DNA from: Dipteris shenzhenensis
Taxonomy: Eukaryota; Polypodiophyta; Polypodiopsida; Gleicheniales
Length of the DNA stretch: 64,000 nucleotides
Assembly: GCA_047967505.1 (NCBI GenBank)
Contig: CM106541.1
Reading direction: 5' to 3' (one strand)
Shown: one piece after another, positions 29,880-40,359 of the stretch
How the letters are laid out: each line of letters starts with the position of its first letter
Position numbering within the stretch: the stretch's first letter is position 1
The notes under the pieces: model-generated
Databases searched by the model: none
Told to the model about the DNA's origin: nothing
The model's input: the letters and a program-made list of their open reading frames with translations, nothing else
Position numbers and translations under genes: made by a program

Positions 29880-31190
29880 GCATAGGCAAAAACATATGCT
29901 TATGATCGAAAGAGGGGAAAGAGGGGGAAGAGGGCAAGAGAGAGGAAAAGAGGAAAATGAGACATGCTCATGAGAGAAGGAAAGGAGGAAGGGGGAAAGA
30001 GGGGGAGAAAGAGATTGAAAGAGGGGGGGAAAGAGATTGAAAGAGAGAAAAAGAGATTGAAAGAGAGGAAAGAGGGAGGGAAAGAGAGAGGAAAAGAGGA
30101 TATGCTTTGTTTCCTTTCCGTCTTCTTCCTCTTATGCATAAGCATAAGCATATGTCTCCTTCTCTTATGCTCATGCATAAGCTCATATGCTTATGTCTCC
30201 TTCTCTTATGCTCATGCATAAGCTCATATGCATGAGCATAAGCATATGAGCTTATGCATGAGCATAATAGAAGGAGACATATGCTTATGCTTATGCATAA
30301 GAAGAAGAAGAGGAGACATATGCTTTGTTTCCTTTCCGTCTTCTTCCTCTTATGCATGAGCATGAGCATGAGCATAAGCATATGTCTCCTACTCTTATGC
30401 TCATGCATAAGCATAAGCTCATGCTTATGCTTATGCATGAGCATAAGAGAAGGAGACATATGCTTATGCTCATGCATAAGAGGAAGAAGAGGAGACATAT
30501 GCTTTGTTTCATGCTTATGCTCATGCATAAGAGGAAGAAGAGGAGACATATGCTTTGTTTCATGCATAAGAGGAAGAAGAGAAGACGTATGCTTTGTTTC
30601 CTTTCCATCTTCTTCCTCTTATGCATGAGCATGAGCATAAGCATATGTCTCATTCTCTTATGCTCATGCATAAGCATAAGCATGAGCATAAATGTCTCCT
30701 TCTCTTATGCTCATGCATAAGCATAAGCATGAGCATAAGCTCATGCTTATGCTTATGCATGAACATAAGAGAAGGAGACATATGCTTATGCTTATGCATG
30801 AGCATAAGAGAAGGAGACATATGCTTATGCTCATGCATAAGAGGATGAAGAGGATACATGCTTTATTTCCTTTCTGTCTTCTTCCTCTTATGCATGAGCA
30901 TAAGCATATGTCTCCTTCTCTTATGCTCATGCATAACCATAAGCATGAGCATATGTCTCCTATGGAAAAAAGAAGAGAAGGAAAGGAGGAAAAAAGAGAT
31001 TGAAACAAGGGAAAAAGAAGAGAAGGAAAGGAGGGAAAAAGAGATTGAAAGAGGGGGAAAAAGAAGAGGGGAAAAGAGATTGAAAGAGGGAAAAAAGAAG
31101 AGGGAAAAAGAAGAGAAGGAAGAGGAGAAAAGAGGGAAAGAAGAGGGAAGAGAGGGGAAGAGAGGGTTCTTACGCCCATCACTGCAGCTA
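29880..31190. repeat. Palindromic minisatellite between divergent genes of H
   Basis: A purine-rich block (29900-30100) is followed by about 860 bp of shuffled units such as GCTTATGCTCATGCATAAG and GAGGAAGAAGAGGAGACAT. Another purine-rich block follows (30960-31180). ATGCAT-centred units read the same on both strands, so many hairpins are possible. ORFs on both strands (HEHKRRRHMLMLM) are artefacts of the repeat. Confidence 0.9.
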
Positions 31191-31807
31191 ACACTTAAGG
31201 CACTAGCTGTAGGCCAATGCAAATAACAAAAGGAAAAAAGAGGAAGCACTTTCTTACCTGGAATAGTCCCGCTCGGTGTTTTGTGGACTGGCCCTACAAA
31301 AGAGAGGAAACATACCATTTTTCAAATAACTAGTTAGAGGAAGGAAAAGTTTAAAGAAGCAACTTCTCAAAGGGATTAGATAGAGGAGACAAGGAGAAAG
31401 AGGAGAAAAAGAAATACAAAAAAGACTAGAAGAGGTGAGTCTTCTTTCTTTCACAAAATCTCGTTTTTTGTCTTTAATCCTTGAAAATCAAGCATGAAAA
31501 CTAGCACATAGCCTTAGCAATAGAAGGAGAAACATGCTTCAACACTCACAAAATGAAATCTCACAAAAAACGAACCTACATTTCTCAAAGAGACTTACCT
31601 TCTTGAAAACTTCTTTTCACACAAGCAAAGAGGGAAAAGGGTGGAGAGGGAGCATAAGTGTTAGGAGAGGGGTCAGGAGTGGTGAGGAGTGGAGAATAGA
31701 GAGGAGGAAAGCGAGGTCATTGGATATAGGTGGGAGGAGAGATTGCTTTCCTCAGAATAGAGATTGCTAAAGAAAGTGCCGCGTCGCATGGTTTTGGTTT
31801 TTAGCCC
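31191..31807. other. Intergenic part of H between satellite and TNP2 promoter cluster
   Basis: I see no coding signal. The stretch is A/T- and purine-rich with short ORFs lacking domains. It probably holds leader or promoter sequence of the TNP2 gene. Confidence 0.4.
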
Positions 31808-31960
31808 ACATCATCGCTATATAGCGCCGCTGGTTAGTCACTATATAGCAATGCTTGTATTTAAAAGCGTTGCTATATAGCGACAAAACATAGCAAATCG
31901 TCGCTATATAGCGAAGGAACAGAGCAAAACGTCGCTATATAGCAACGCTTCAGGACACTT
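31808..31960. promoter_or_regulatory. Internal cluster of the subterminal motif upstream of TNP2 (H)
   Basis: Five to six copies of CGCTATATAGCGAC-like units lie about 100-240 bases before the first TNP2 exon, far from either end of the element. In En/Spm, TnpA sites overlap the promoter and TnpA represses it (established). The same control here is inferred from the shared motif. Confidence 0.65.
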
Positions 31961-32048
31961 ACTGTTTAAAGTCAAAAAAGAAGCTCATGGATGCTATTTT
32001 ATTACTGTTAATATATTTCCTTGCAACTTATGTTGTGATTTTATAAGT

Positions 32049-35000
32049 GTGCAGATGGAAGGGATGAGTGGAAGCTTGTCAAATGATGCACCAATGCCTG
32101 AGAGCACAAAGTGGCTTACGAAGAGGTTGTATTGTCATTTCACATATTGCAAGCGAGAAGTACGACATCAATGTCATATTATCATGCGCCACTTACGGAT
32201 GTATGGGGAGGAGCCCGAGTACCCACCATTGGTATTGCACGTGTTGATGGATTATCAGTAAGCCAAAGCTATTTAAGTTCGTGGTTAATATTAGATACCA
32301 TTATGATACAAAACCTTGAGACAAGATCTTATATTTACACGAAATCTTAAAACAGGATGAGGAGGCTCACAAGGGTACACATATGCCTTCACACTTTAAG
32401 CAAGACTATAGTCTCCTGGATGATGACGAGGGTATGGTCGACATGATGGATTCTATTTTTAGGGACACTACATCCCATGTGCACGTGATGTCAGAGTCTG
32501 AGGTCAAAATGCGAGAGTTGCAATCAACATAGTTGTACCAGGGTGCTAGGATGTCTAAACTGCGTGCTTGTCTCTCAATCTTCAATCTGCAAGTAGAGTA
32601 TGGGTGGTCGAATACAAGTGTCTCAGCCTTAATGAGGTTAGCTCTTGCATTAATTTGACTCATTATTTGGATATTGTTTGTTTTGAGAATCATCATTTAT
32701 GGAATAGTGTACCGAATCATCATTATTCAAAGACTATGTATGTTTGAATTAAGATAGGTTGCTCCAGAAGATGTTGCCTGCACCAAATACCATGCCCGCA
32801 TCAAGAGATGAAGCGAAGAAGATGCTAACAATAGTGGGTATGGATTATGATACCATCCATGCTTGCCGTAATGACTGTATTCTCTTTCATCATGAGCATG
32901 GAGATTTGGCTAGTTGTCCGAAATGTGGAGAACAATGATATAGAGATGACTTGCAGGGTGAGCAGATACTGGTAAAGGTCTTGAGACACTTTCCCATCAT
33001 TGCAAGAATACAGCACATGTTCCAATGCAAATCCATAGCAGAGTTGATGACATGGCATGCATCTCATCGGTCCACTGATGACACATTGACGATTCCCGTA
33101 GATTGTGCAACATGGAAGCACATACACAATCAGTGGCCAGACTTTGCGAGGGAGCCACACAACTTACATCTTGGGCTCGCCATGGACGGCATGAATCCTT
33201 TCGGGTTACACTCGACATCTTGGTCGACATGGCCCATAGTCATGGTGAATTATAATATCCCACCATGGCTAACAATAAAACAGGGACACCTCATGCTTGC
33301 AATACTTGTGCCAGGGAAGTACAAGGCAAAAAATATGGACGTGTACATGGCACCTTTGATAGAGGAGTCACAGATATTATGGAGAGGAGTGTGGATCTTT
33401 GATATTTCCAGAGCTCCTAGACATACCAATGATATTTTGGTCAAGGGTATCTTGATGTGGACCATGCATGACTACCTAGGATATGGAGAGTGCGCAGGTA
33501 CATGGTTGTGTCTTTACATGTATAATATAGGATTATGCTTTTATGACTCTCTTTGGCATGCATGTCTTATACTAACACATGCATGCACATGTGCAGGACT
33601 TGTTACAAGTGGGTACCATGCTTGTCTTGTTTGTGGACCGGGTTTGAAATCACTTGCACGATACTCCAAACATATGAGGAAAAATGTTTATGAAGGTCAT
33701 GCTCATCGATACCTTCCGCTAGACCATCTCGCACGTGGATGTCAGCTTGATCCACCACCATCATATTTGAAGGCAAGTGACTAGATTCAGGCTTGGAGGG
33801 TGAATGGAGAGGAACCTCCTCCTAGTATGAAGAGGCTATCGATCTTTCATGAGCTTCCTTATTGGGGTCAGTTACAAATCAATCATCTCTTGGATCCCAT
33901 GCATATCTTTATGAATGTGGGGGCTACTACTTGGGCACACTTGGGTTGTTCCAAAGACTCGAGAGGAGTGAGAGAAGACTTGCGTGCTATGAATAGGATG
34001 TCTAGTTTCTGGCCCCAAGTGCATGCTTCGAGAAAAGTTGTCCTCCCGAAAGCAACGTGGATCCTCTCTACGAGGGAAGAGGCAGCGGTCAAGGCGGACA
34101 TTGCCTCTTTTCAAACACCGACAAGGTACATGCGTTTCTTGAAAGGAGCATTTTCAAAGGAAAATAAGCTTAGTGTCTTGATTGGCACAAGGTCTTATAG
34201 GTATTCTAAGCTATAGAATTAGTGTACCGATAATCGTGATGCGTTAGCGTAATTATGATTATGTTATATTGTTGACATGACTTCTTTGTTGTTTTGACAG
34301 TTCATCCTCCTAATTACAATAAAAGGGTGCTTACAAGAAGATGTTAGAAATGGTATATTCAAGATCAGTGGTATTGTGAGGTATGCTTACTATCAAATTG
34401 CATTGATTACATTTTCTTCAATTCAAGCTGAATAATATGTAGACTCAGGGGGGTCACTCATCATATGTAACCCTATCACGTGAGTTCAACAGAAGGATTT
34501 TTTTTATTTCTAAAATTTACAGAAATAAATATAAATAAGGGACTATTTAAAATAGAAAAATTAACAGATTTGTATAGAAAAGGGGTACATTTTATTAATG
34601 AAATTTTTTATAGATAAGGGACTTTAAATATAGGCCTTGAATGCACGTGATATAGAGGGTTTATACGTAGTGACCCCCCTGAGTATGTAGACTGATTATG
34701 AAAATATCTTACATGGGCATGTGAAATAGGTGGATATCTCAAAAAGAGATCTCCATATTGAGCATCGAGAAGGCTAGGGTGGAATCCATCAAAGTCATAT
34801 GCTTGCTTGAGAAGCACTTTCCCTCGAGCATTATGACAACTCAAGTCCACTTGCTTGTGCACATAGTTGATGAGGTGGCTATTGCAGGTACCGTTCATAG
34901 TCGGTGGATGTAATGATGATCGCATCGTTGGTGAGGTTCCCCAAGGAAAAGGCTGGATTGAAAGAAAGATGAGCGAAGAGCAAATGGAGAAATTCAATAA

Positions 35001-36234
35001 GTTTTGTATCCTCAATAACAAGGAGATGCAGAAGTGGATTGAGAGATATGAAGCGCCCAAAGCAAAAAGAATAAATGCAAGGACGAGATTCAGAGTAATG
35101 TACAGGCATCACAACCATATCCACGAGATCTGGCTCTTCTCCCCACTCACATGTCACTTGATTGGCTACAACTGGCTCTACGTAAAGCCGAACACGATGG
35201 AGAGACAATAAATGAGTGCGAGTGAGAGTTATCATCTAGATGTATGATGCATGTAAGTTTCTTAGCTCTTGATGTAATTAAGTAATTATTTGTGGGAATA
35301 TACGCTATAAAATAGACGCATCTTCATTGTTTTAATGATGCTCTTTTAGAGTACAAAAAGTATAGTGCATTATGGTCATATGGACGACATTTTCGTGTGG
35401 AATGCATCGATTCAAAGAGAGTCACGTATGATTCTGAAGTCATGGCTAACTTCACACAAGATAGCCGAGAAAGTGCTTTGGATACCAATCTTCTCTCCTC
35501 ACAGTTGGATTATTGTGTGGAACCATACACGAAATCTATGAAGTTGATTTCATATGATTTAGTATTTTCATTCTTGATGTAAAATGGTTTAGAACTATTT
35601 ACACTGGTCCCCATGTGACAGTGAGAAAAGATAGTAGCAGTTTCTTTGCAATAGACTCCACCAAACTTTGGACCGATGAAAGTGATACTTTTGTTCTTCC
35701 CGAGCACTGTGAGCAGGTGCATACTAATTTTAAAGATCCATTGATACATGTACTTAAGCATAATTTCATATATATAATTGACGACATTTGGCACCCATCT
35801 TCAATATAGGTGGTTTTTCATTCGGATCGTTCTGATCCAGATCGTGGTATGTGATCCAAGTTGCACCACGAAGTAAGCAAATTTTTAAAGATAGACATGT
35901 GAATATGGAGATGCCACTACCAATGCCAGATCCAATTGATCCAGATGAATCTAGCGAAGAAGATGAAGATCACAATATGAGCCAAGAGGAAGATGCGCAT
36001 AATGACATCGCATGGGAGGAAGATGGAGATCACGATATTGAGGAAGAAGACAACGATCATCAAGAATCACCACACTTTATTGAAGAAGATGATCAAGTAC
36101 TTTTAGGTGAACGTACGATACTAGAGTACGATGATGATATAGGAGATCAACTCGGTATAGAGTTAGAGATAGACTTGTTTGGCGCATTAGACTTGGCTCA
36201 AGATGAAACCGTTGATACAAATGCTCTTCATTGA
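32049..36234 (+). pseudogene. TNP2-type CACTA transposase of H
   Basis: Probable first exon near 32049-32267 (STKWLTKRLYCHFTYCKREV). Next is the catalytic domain 32835-33784 (DYDTIHACRNDCILFHHEHG, LAMDGMNPFGL, MHDYLGYGECAGTW, HACLVCGP), then 33800-34216 (LLDPMHIFMNVGATTWAHLG), DUF4218 (about 34770-35060), DUF4216 (about 35505-35720) and the acidic tail 35851-36234. Damage: CGA to TGA at 32937-32939 inside CPKCGEQ-R (G keeps Arg), a MITE at 34444-34683, and deletion and frame changes in DUF4218 near 34900. Order and splice-like gaps match G on the other strand. It was the intact-architecture transposase of the family but is inactive here. Confidence 0.85.
34444..34683 (+). mobile_element. MITE copy 4 in the TNP2 gene of H
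   Basis: The ends are CTCAGGGGGGTCACT and AGTGACCCCCCTGAG, with perfect 8-bp duplications TATGTAGA (34436-34443 and 34684-34691). It is 240 bp. The homologous, uninterrupted region is visible in M near 50660-50690. Confidence 0.95.
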
Positions 36235-36399
36235 TTTTTTTCATCTCAAACTTGGACATGAATATATGAGCTTCAAAGGCTTGATGTACATGCTCTCATA
36301 CGTTTATTCTCTCAAAAGATCAAACATGTATGAAAATTTTTTAAAAAATTGCCATTGGAGGAAACTAACTTTTAAGGTCGATATGAGAAAAAAACTCTC

Positions 36400-36631
36400 T
36401 GTAAAACGTCGCTATAAAAAAGTATCTCAATGTTGCTATATAACGACACTTACAATTCTGATAAATGTCACTATATAGCGACTTTAGAAATCGTCGCTAT
36501 CTAGCGACGTTTGCCTAAAGTCTCTATATAGCAACGCTTCACGAGATGCGCTTCCGATACCGACAATTAGAGCCCCGTGTGTGCTAAACGTCGGTACTTA
36601 AACGTCGCAATAGGATCCATGTGTAGTAGTG
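36400..36631 (+). repeat. Right subterminal repeats and terminus of H
   Basis: Four to five units of the GTCGCTATATAGCGAC type are followed by the terminus CGTCGCAATAGGATCC...GTGTAGTAGTG ending at 36631. It is nearly the same sequence as 640-912. Confidence 0.9.
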
Positions 36632-37679
36632 AACGTGATGAGAGGAAGCTACAGCGAGGTGGAAGGACTTGTGCGGAACGGATGAGGATGAGAAGAAGAG
36701 GGTCAGGAAGAGAAGTGGCATGAAGGGTGAAGAAAACGGTGAAGCGCCCAAGTCAAACTTTTCCAAAACGCAAAATTCTCTCTTGGGTTATGCATGAATA
36801 TTCCAAGTTAGTGTGGCAAGACGCATGGAAAGAATGAAAGCGGTGTGTTAACGTCATGATCCGTGACTGGAAGAGTCAAAGACGAGTCTAAGCATGGGCT
36901 CAAAATCTTTTCCTCCTTGTTACTTGGGCTTATTGCCTAAGCCAATGGAGACGACAGGTGCAGAAAGAAAGACCAAGCCGTCAGGGCATATCTTGCTATG
37001 GGCAAGTTGGAAGTTCTAGCCAAGTGAGCAAGTTGGTTCACTTGGACAGGTGGCAAGTGGTCAGTTGATGCTGTGTGTGGGGTGGAAAGATTGGCCCAAC
37101 GCAGCATCATCTCATCATGTTGGAAGCAGGGTGGAAATTTTGGCCAGGTGATGCTTGGCTTATTCATCTCGTGCATGGGCTTCCAAGGCAAATCCGGCCA
37201 AGGGGGCCTCTTCCAAATTTGATGTTGCTTGCAAGTTGGAAACATTGTCCCAAAGCAACATCATGTCCCAACGTTACCATTTTGGTAGGTTGGAAATTTT
37301 GGCCGGGGAATTTATGCAAACGGCTAAATTTTCATTTTTGAAGCATTATGTATATGTGGTGACCTCTTAAAACGTTAAAGCTTGAGGCACCGTCTTCTTT
37401 GTAAAATGTGTTGTAAAAAGTGTTGTAAAAGGACGTCATTCTTTACATTGTTCGCCCCCCATTATGAGAAGAAGGCAAATTTTGACGTCCACTTAAGAGT
37501 CCAGACTCATGCGTGTCTAGCCACTCATTCGAGACATTCTCGCATCGGGGTTAGGCTTTTGTGTGTGTGTGTGGCTACTCACTCAAGTCATCTTGGTGAG
37601 GCTAGGCTTTTGTGTATAGTCCATGGCTACGCTCTCCCTTTAATTGATGAGGACAAAAATTGTTTTGAACCGAGGAGTG
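36632..37679 (+). mobile_element. Retro-B internal region after element H
   Basis: 36656-36950 repeats 22241-22500 (AGGTGGAAGGACTTGTGC onward), so the host carried a tandem duplication of about 300 bp. Then come the GWK-type repeats (ORF 37075-37341) and a region matching 18240-18330 (TTAGGCTTTTGTGTG). It ends at the next LTR. Confidence 0.7.
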
Positions 37680-37777
37680 TGTAAGAAAATTCAATGTTAG
37701 GGTTGACCTACCGTCAGTGTACAGAGTGTTCTATGGCGAAGGGAGGCGCCACAGTGCCTAGCGGCCAGCCGCTACTA

Positions 37778-38151
37778 TGTAGAAGGTCAAGCTCTCGAGG
37801 TGCTAGAGAACCCTCTTGGCATGTATGCATTTTTCCTCATGAATAAACATTTTTTAGATCGTTCTTGTGCAAATATTTTCTAAGTCTCATTTGTTGATGA
37901 TCCTTTGAATGTTGGCACAATCACACACTATCAAACGTGGAAACGTAAGGGTGATGCATGAAAGGCAAGGGTGGTGGGACGAGGACGACACAGTGCTGGC
38001 ATAGACTACATGCACTGCACATGCACTGAGGATGCGTTTGTGAGGTATAAAACGTTCCCCTGCCGAGTTCATTCGACATTTTTGGCCCCGATTCGGCATA
38101 CCATAGCAGAACTGGTGTTATTTGGCTAAGTGTTGGAAGCGAGACCTAACA
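37778..38151 (+). repeat. Retro-C 5' LTR
   Basis: It starts TGTAGAAGGTCAAGC and ends ACCTAACA. It contains a TATAAAACG promoter-like box near 38046, about 105 bases before its end. It pairs with 43057-43426. Confidence 0.85.
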
Positions 38152-38166
38152 CTTGGTATCAGAGCC
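38152..38166 (+). other. Primer binding site of Retro-C
   Basis: CTTGGTATCAGAGCC directly follows the LTR. It contains the initiator-tRNA complement TGGTATCAGAGC. Confidence 0.9.
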
Positions 38167-38439
38167 ACTCTGAGGTGCACGCCGTCGGGTGTCACTTGGA
38201 GCATGTTCCTGTGTCCTGTGGGAGGGAGTGAGTCGGGTCCTGGTTTCAATCATGTGAGTGAGTCGGGTTGCCGTTTCCACCATGTGGGTGAGTTCCCTTG
38301 TCAGTGGAGATTTTGTGTATGTCGTTTTGTGTGAGGCAGTGAGTTTGCCATCCGTGTCGTTTTTTGTTGTTTCGTGTCATCTTCTTGTGAGAGAGTGCAG
38401 TTGCCGTTTCATTAAGAGAGTGAGGAGTCTTTGTGAGAG

Positions 38440-39691
38440 GTGAGGATGCCACATCAAAGAAGAGATAAGGGAGTTGAGAGTGAGGAGGAACATGAGATCC
38501 TCAAGCCTGAGAGACAGAGGAGAGAGAGGAAAGAAAAGAAAGGTGAAGAGAGAGAAGAAAGAGCAAAGGAAGATATAGGTGAGGATCTCTGGAACGTGGC
38601 TAGCTCGGGGGGGTCACTCATCATATGTTACCCTATCACGTGAGTTCAACAGAAGGAATTTTTTTTATTTCTAAAATTTACAGAAATAAATATACATAAG
38701 GGACTATTTAAAATAAGTTTGGAAAAAATTTACAGATTTGTATAGAAAAGGGGTACATTTTATTAATGAATTTTTTTACAGATAAGGGACTCTAAATATA
38801 GGCCTTGAACGTACGTGATATAGAGGGTTTATACATAGTGACCCCCCCGAGGTGGCTCGTGGAGGATTCAGTGCTGCACCCGACTTGGGCACATCAGGAG
38901 CCCGTGACCAGGAGCCGTTATTATTTCCGGAGACAAGTGAAGAAAAATCTAGAAAGGGTGAAGGAGAACAAGACATAAACATGTTTGGTTGGGTGACTGA
39001 GGAGTTAGAACGGGGAGAATTGGAATGGAGGGAGTTGAAAGGGATGATGGAGGCCATTCTAAAGAAGATATCGGAACCGTCACTACAACAGGCTCCTTCA
39101 ACCAAGAAGAAGAAGAAATATGAGAGGCAGAAGGAGGTTGAGACGGAGAGTGAAGAGTCTAGTAGTGGGTCGCGGATGGGAGTAGCAGGAGGAGCTTTGG
39201 TAGATTTAAGCCGCAACTACTGGAGAAGTATACAGGAGAAGTATACAGGAGATAGGGAGTCATTAGTGCTAAACAAGTGGATTAGGGAGATGGAGGATTT
39301 CTTTGAGCTAGCAGAAATTGCATCTAATTATCAAGTGAAGATAGCGGCACAATAATTAAAAGGAGATGCGTATCATTGGTTCTTGGTGGAGGAGGGTCAT
39401 GGTGAATTGAGGAGTTGGAGAGCCTTGAAGTCAAAGATGAGAGCATATTTCATTCCCCAAAACGAGGTGTTCAAGATAAGAGACGAATGGAGAGGCCTAA
39501 GACATGGTGAAGGGAAATTGAGGGAGTATGTCACGAAGTATAGGCATGCCATGGTCCAAATTGTTGATATGCATGAGATAGATAGGTTGCACGGTTTCTT
39601 GTATGGGCTACAAAATTGGGCCAGGAGAGAAATTGAGAAGCAAGAACCGGAGGATTATAAGGATGCGTTGGTGATGGCGGGCAGATTGTAG
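38440..39691 (+). pseudogene. Retro-C gag, interrupted by a MITE
   Basis: The start region (MPHQRRDKGVESEEEHEIL) is a charged leader up to 38603. A MITE splits it at 38604-38851, and the frame resumes with FSAAPDLGTSGARDQE. The gag core has RNYWRSIQEKYTGDRESLVL, MEDFFELAEIASNYQVK, YHWFLVEEGHGELRSW and the 39440-39690 block ending MAGRL. A TAA at 39353 interrupts one frame (AAQ then LKGDAYHW); the same frame continues after it. The product would be the capsid protein. This copy is broken twice. Confidence 0.85.
38604..38851 (+). mobile_element. MITE copy 5 in Retro-C gag
   Basis: A 248-bp element with CTCGGGGGGGTCACT and AGTGACCCCCCCGAG ends and 8-bp duplications GTGGCTAG / GTGGCTCG (7 of 8 identical) at 38596-38603 and 38852-38859. 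Confidence 0.95.
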
Positions 39692-39801
39692 ATCATGAAG
39701 GAAGAAGAGGACCTCCTAGCTTTGGTAGGACGGGTGCGTCTACAAGCTCTTGGGGGAATTGACCTAGAACTTGAAGGGAGAACAAGGAGACAAGGAGTAA
39801 C

Positions 39802-40350
39802 GTGGAAAATGTTGCATCAAGTGTGGGCTCAAGCAGGGCGTTGGTGCCGCGGGCGCCAGGAAGAGGATTTGGATATGAAGGAAGAGGCAGGGGACCACCC
39901 GGGGGTAGGGGACTAGTGAGAGGGTGCTTTTCTTATGGAGGAGATCATTTTATCAAAGATTTCCCTAGGCAGCGAGGTGGATTCAATAGGCCTCGGATCG
40001 CACTCACTCAAGCAACAGAGTCAAGGGGAGATAATGAGAATTTGGAGATCACAGAAATCACAGAATGTGAGAGTGGAGGTAATGGAGAAGAGCCTAGAGT
40101 GGGGTCATTGACAGTGGCACCAAGGGTCTTGGCTGCAAGATTGCCAGTGGTACTGAACATCTATGTGGATGGGTTGATCAATGGTGGAGCTCAAAGGATT
40201 ATGATAGACATGGGTGTGACACACAACATGATTATGCCTAAAGCGGCGCAAAGGCTGAAGTTGAAGTTATCCAAGATTGAGGACACGGCAGTATCTTTTG
40301 GGCAAGGCAAGGATGCTAATTTGGCAATGTCTTGGAGTGTGCAAGTGTAG
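39802..40350 (+). pseudogene. Retro-C nucleocapsid and protease, degenerate
   Basis: A Gly/Arg-rich stretch precedes a ruined zinc knuckle: CFSYGGDHFIKDFP keeps the first Cys and the His, but the second and last Cys are Tyr and Phe. The protease site reads IMIDMGVTHNM where an active enzyme has D-S/T-G, so the triad is lost. Flanking residues (GGAQRI, KAAQRLKLKLSKI) still identify the domain. The segment is fused out of frame with RT near 40332. Confidence 0.75.
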
Positions 40351-40359
40351 CTAGGGGGT

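Larger units (their letters stand above)
22547..36631 (+). mobile_element. CACTA family-1 element H (14.1 kb including nested G)
   Basis: The left end CACTACAAGGCATAGGCCG and the right end GGATCCATGTGTAGTAGTG are flanked by 3-bp duplications AAC (22544-22546 and 36632-36634), the CACTA target-site size. Without the nested element G it is about 8.85 kb. In order it has subterminal repeats, a Ptta-type gene on the minus strand (split by G), a palindromic satellite, a cluster of the subterminal motif, a TNP2 gene on the plus strand and right subterminal repeats. A MITE lies in the TNP2 gene. It sits in Retro-B internal DNA. Confidence 0.95.

Noticed and set aside
29900-31318. Long ORFs on both strands rich in Met, His and Lys (HEHKRRRHMLML)
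   Set aside because: They follow the satellite unit in every frame and on both strands, so they are repeat artefacts, not genes.
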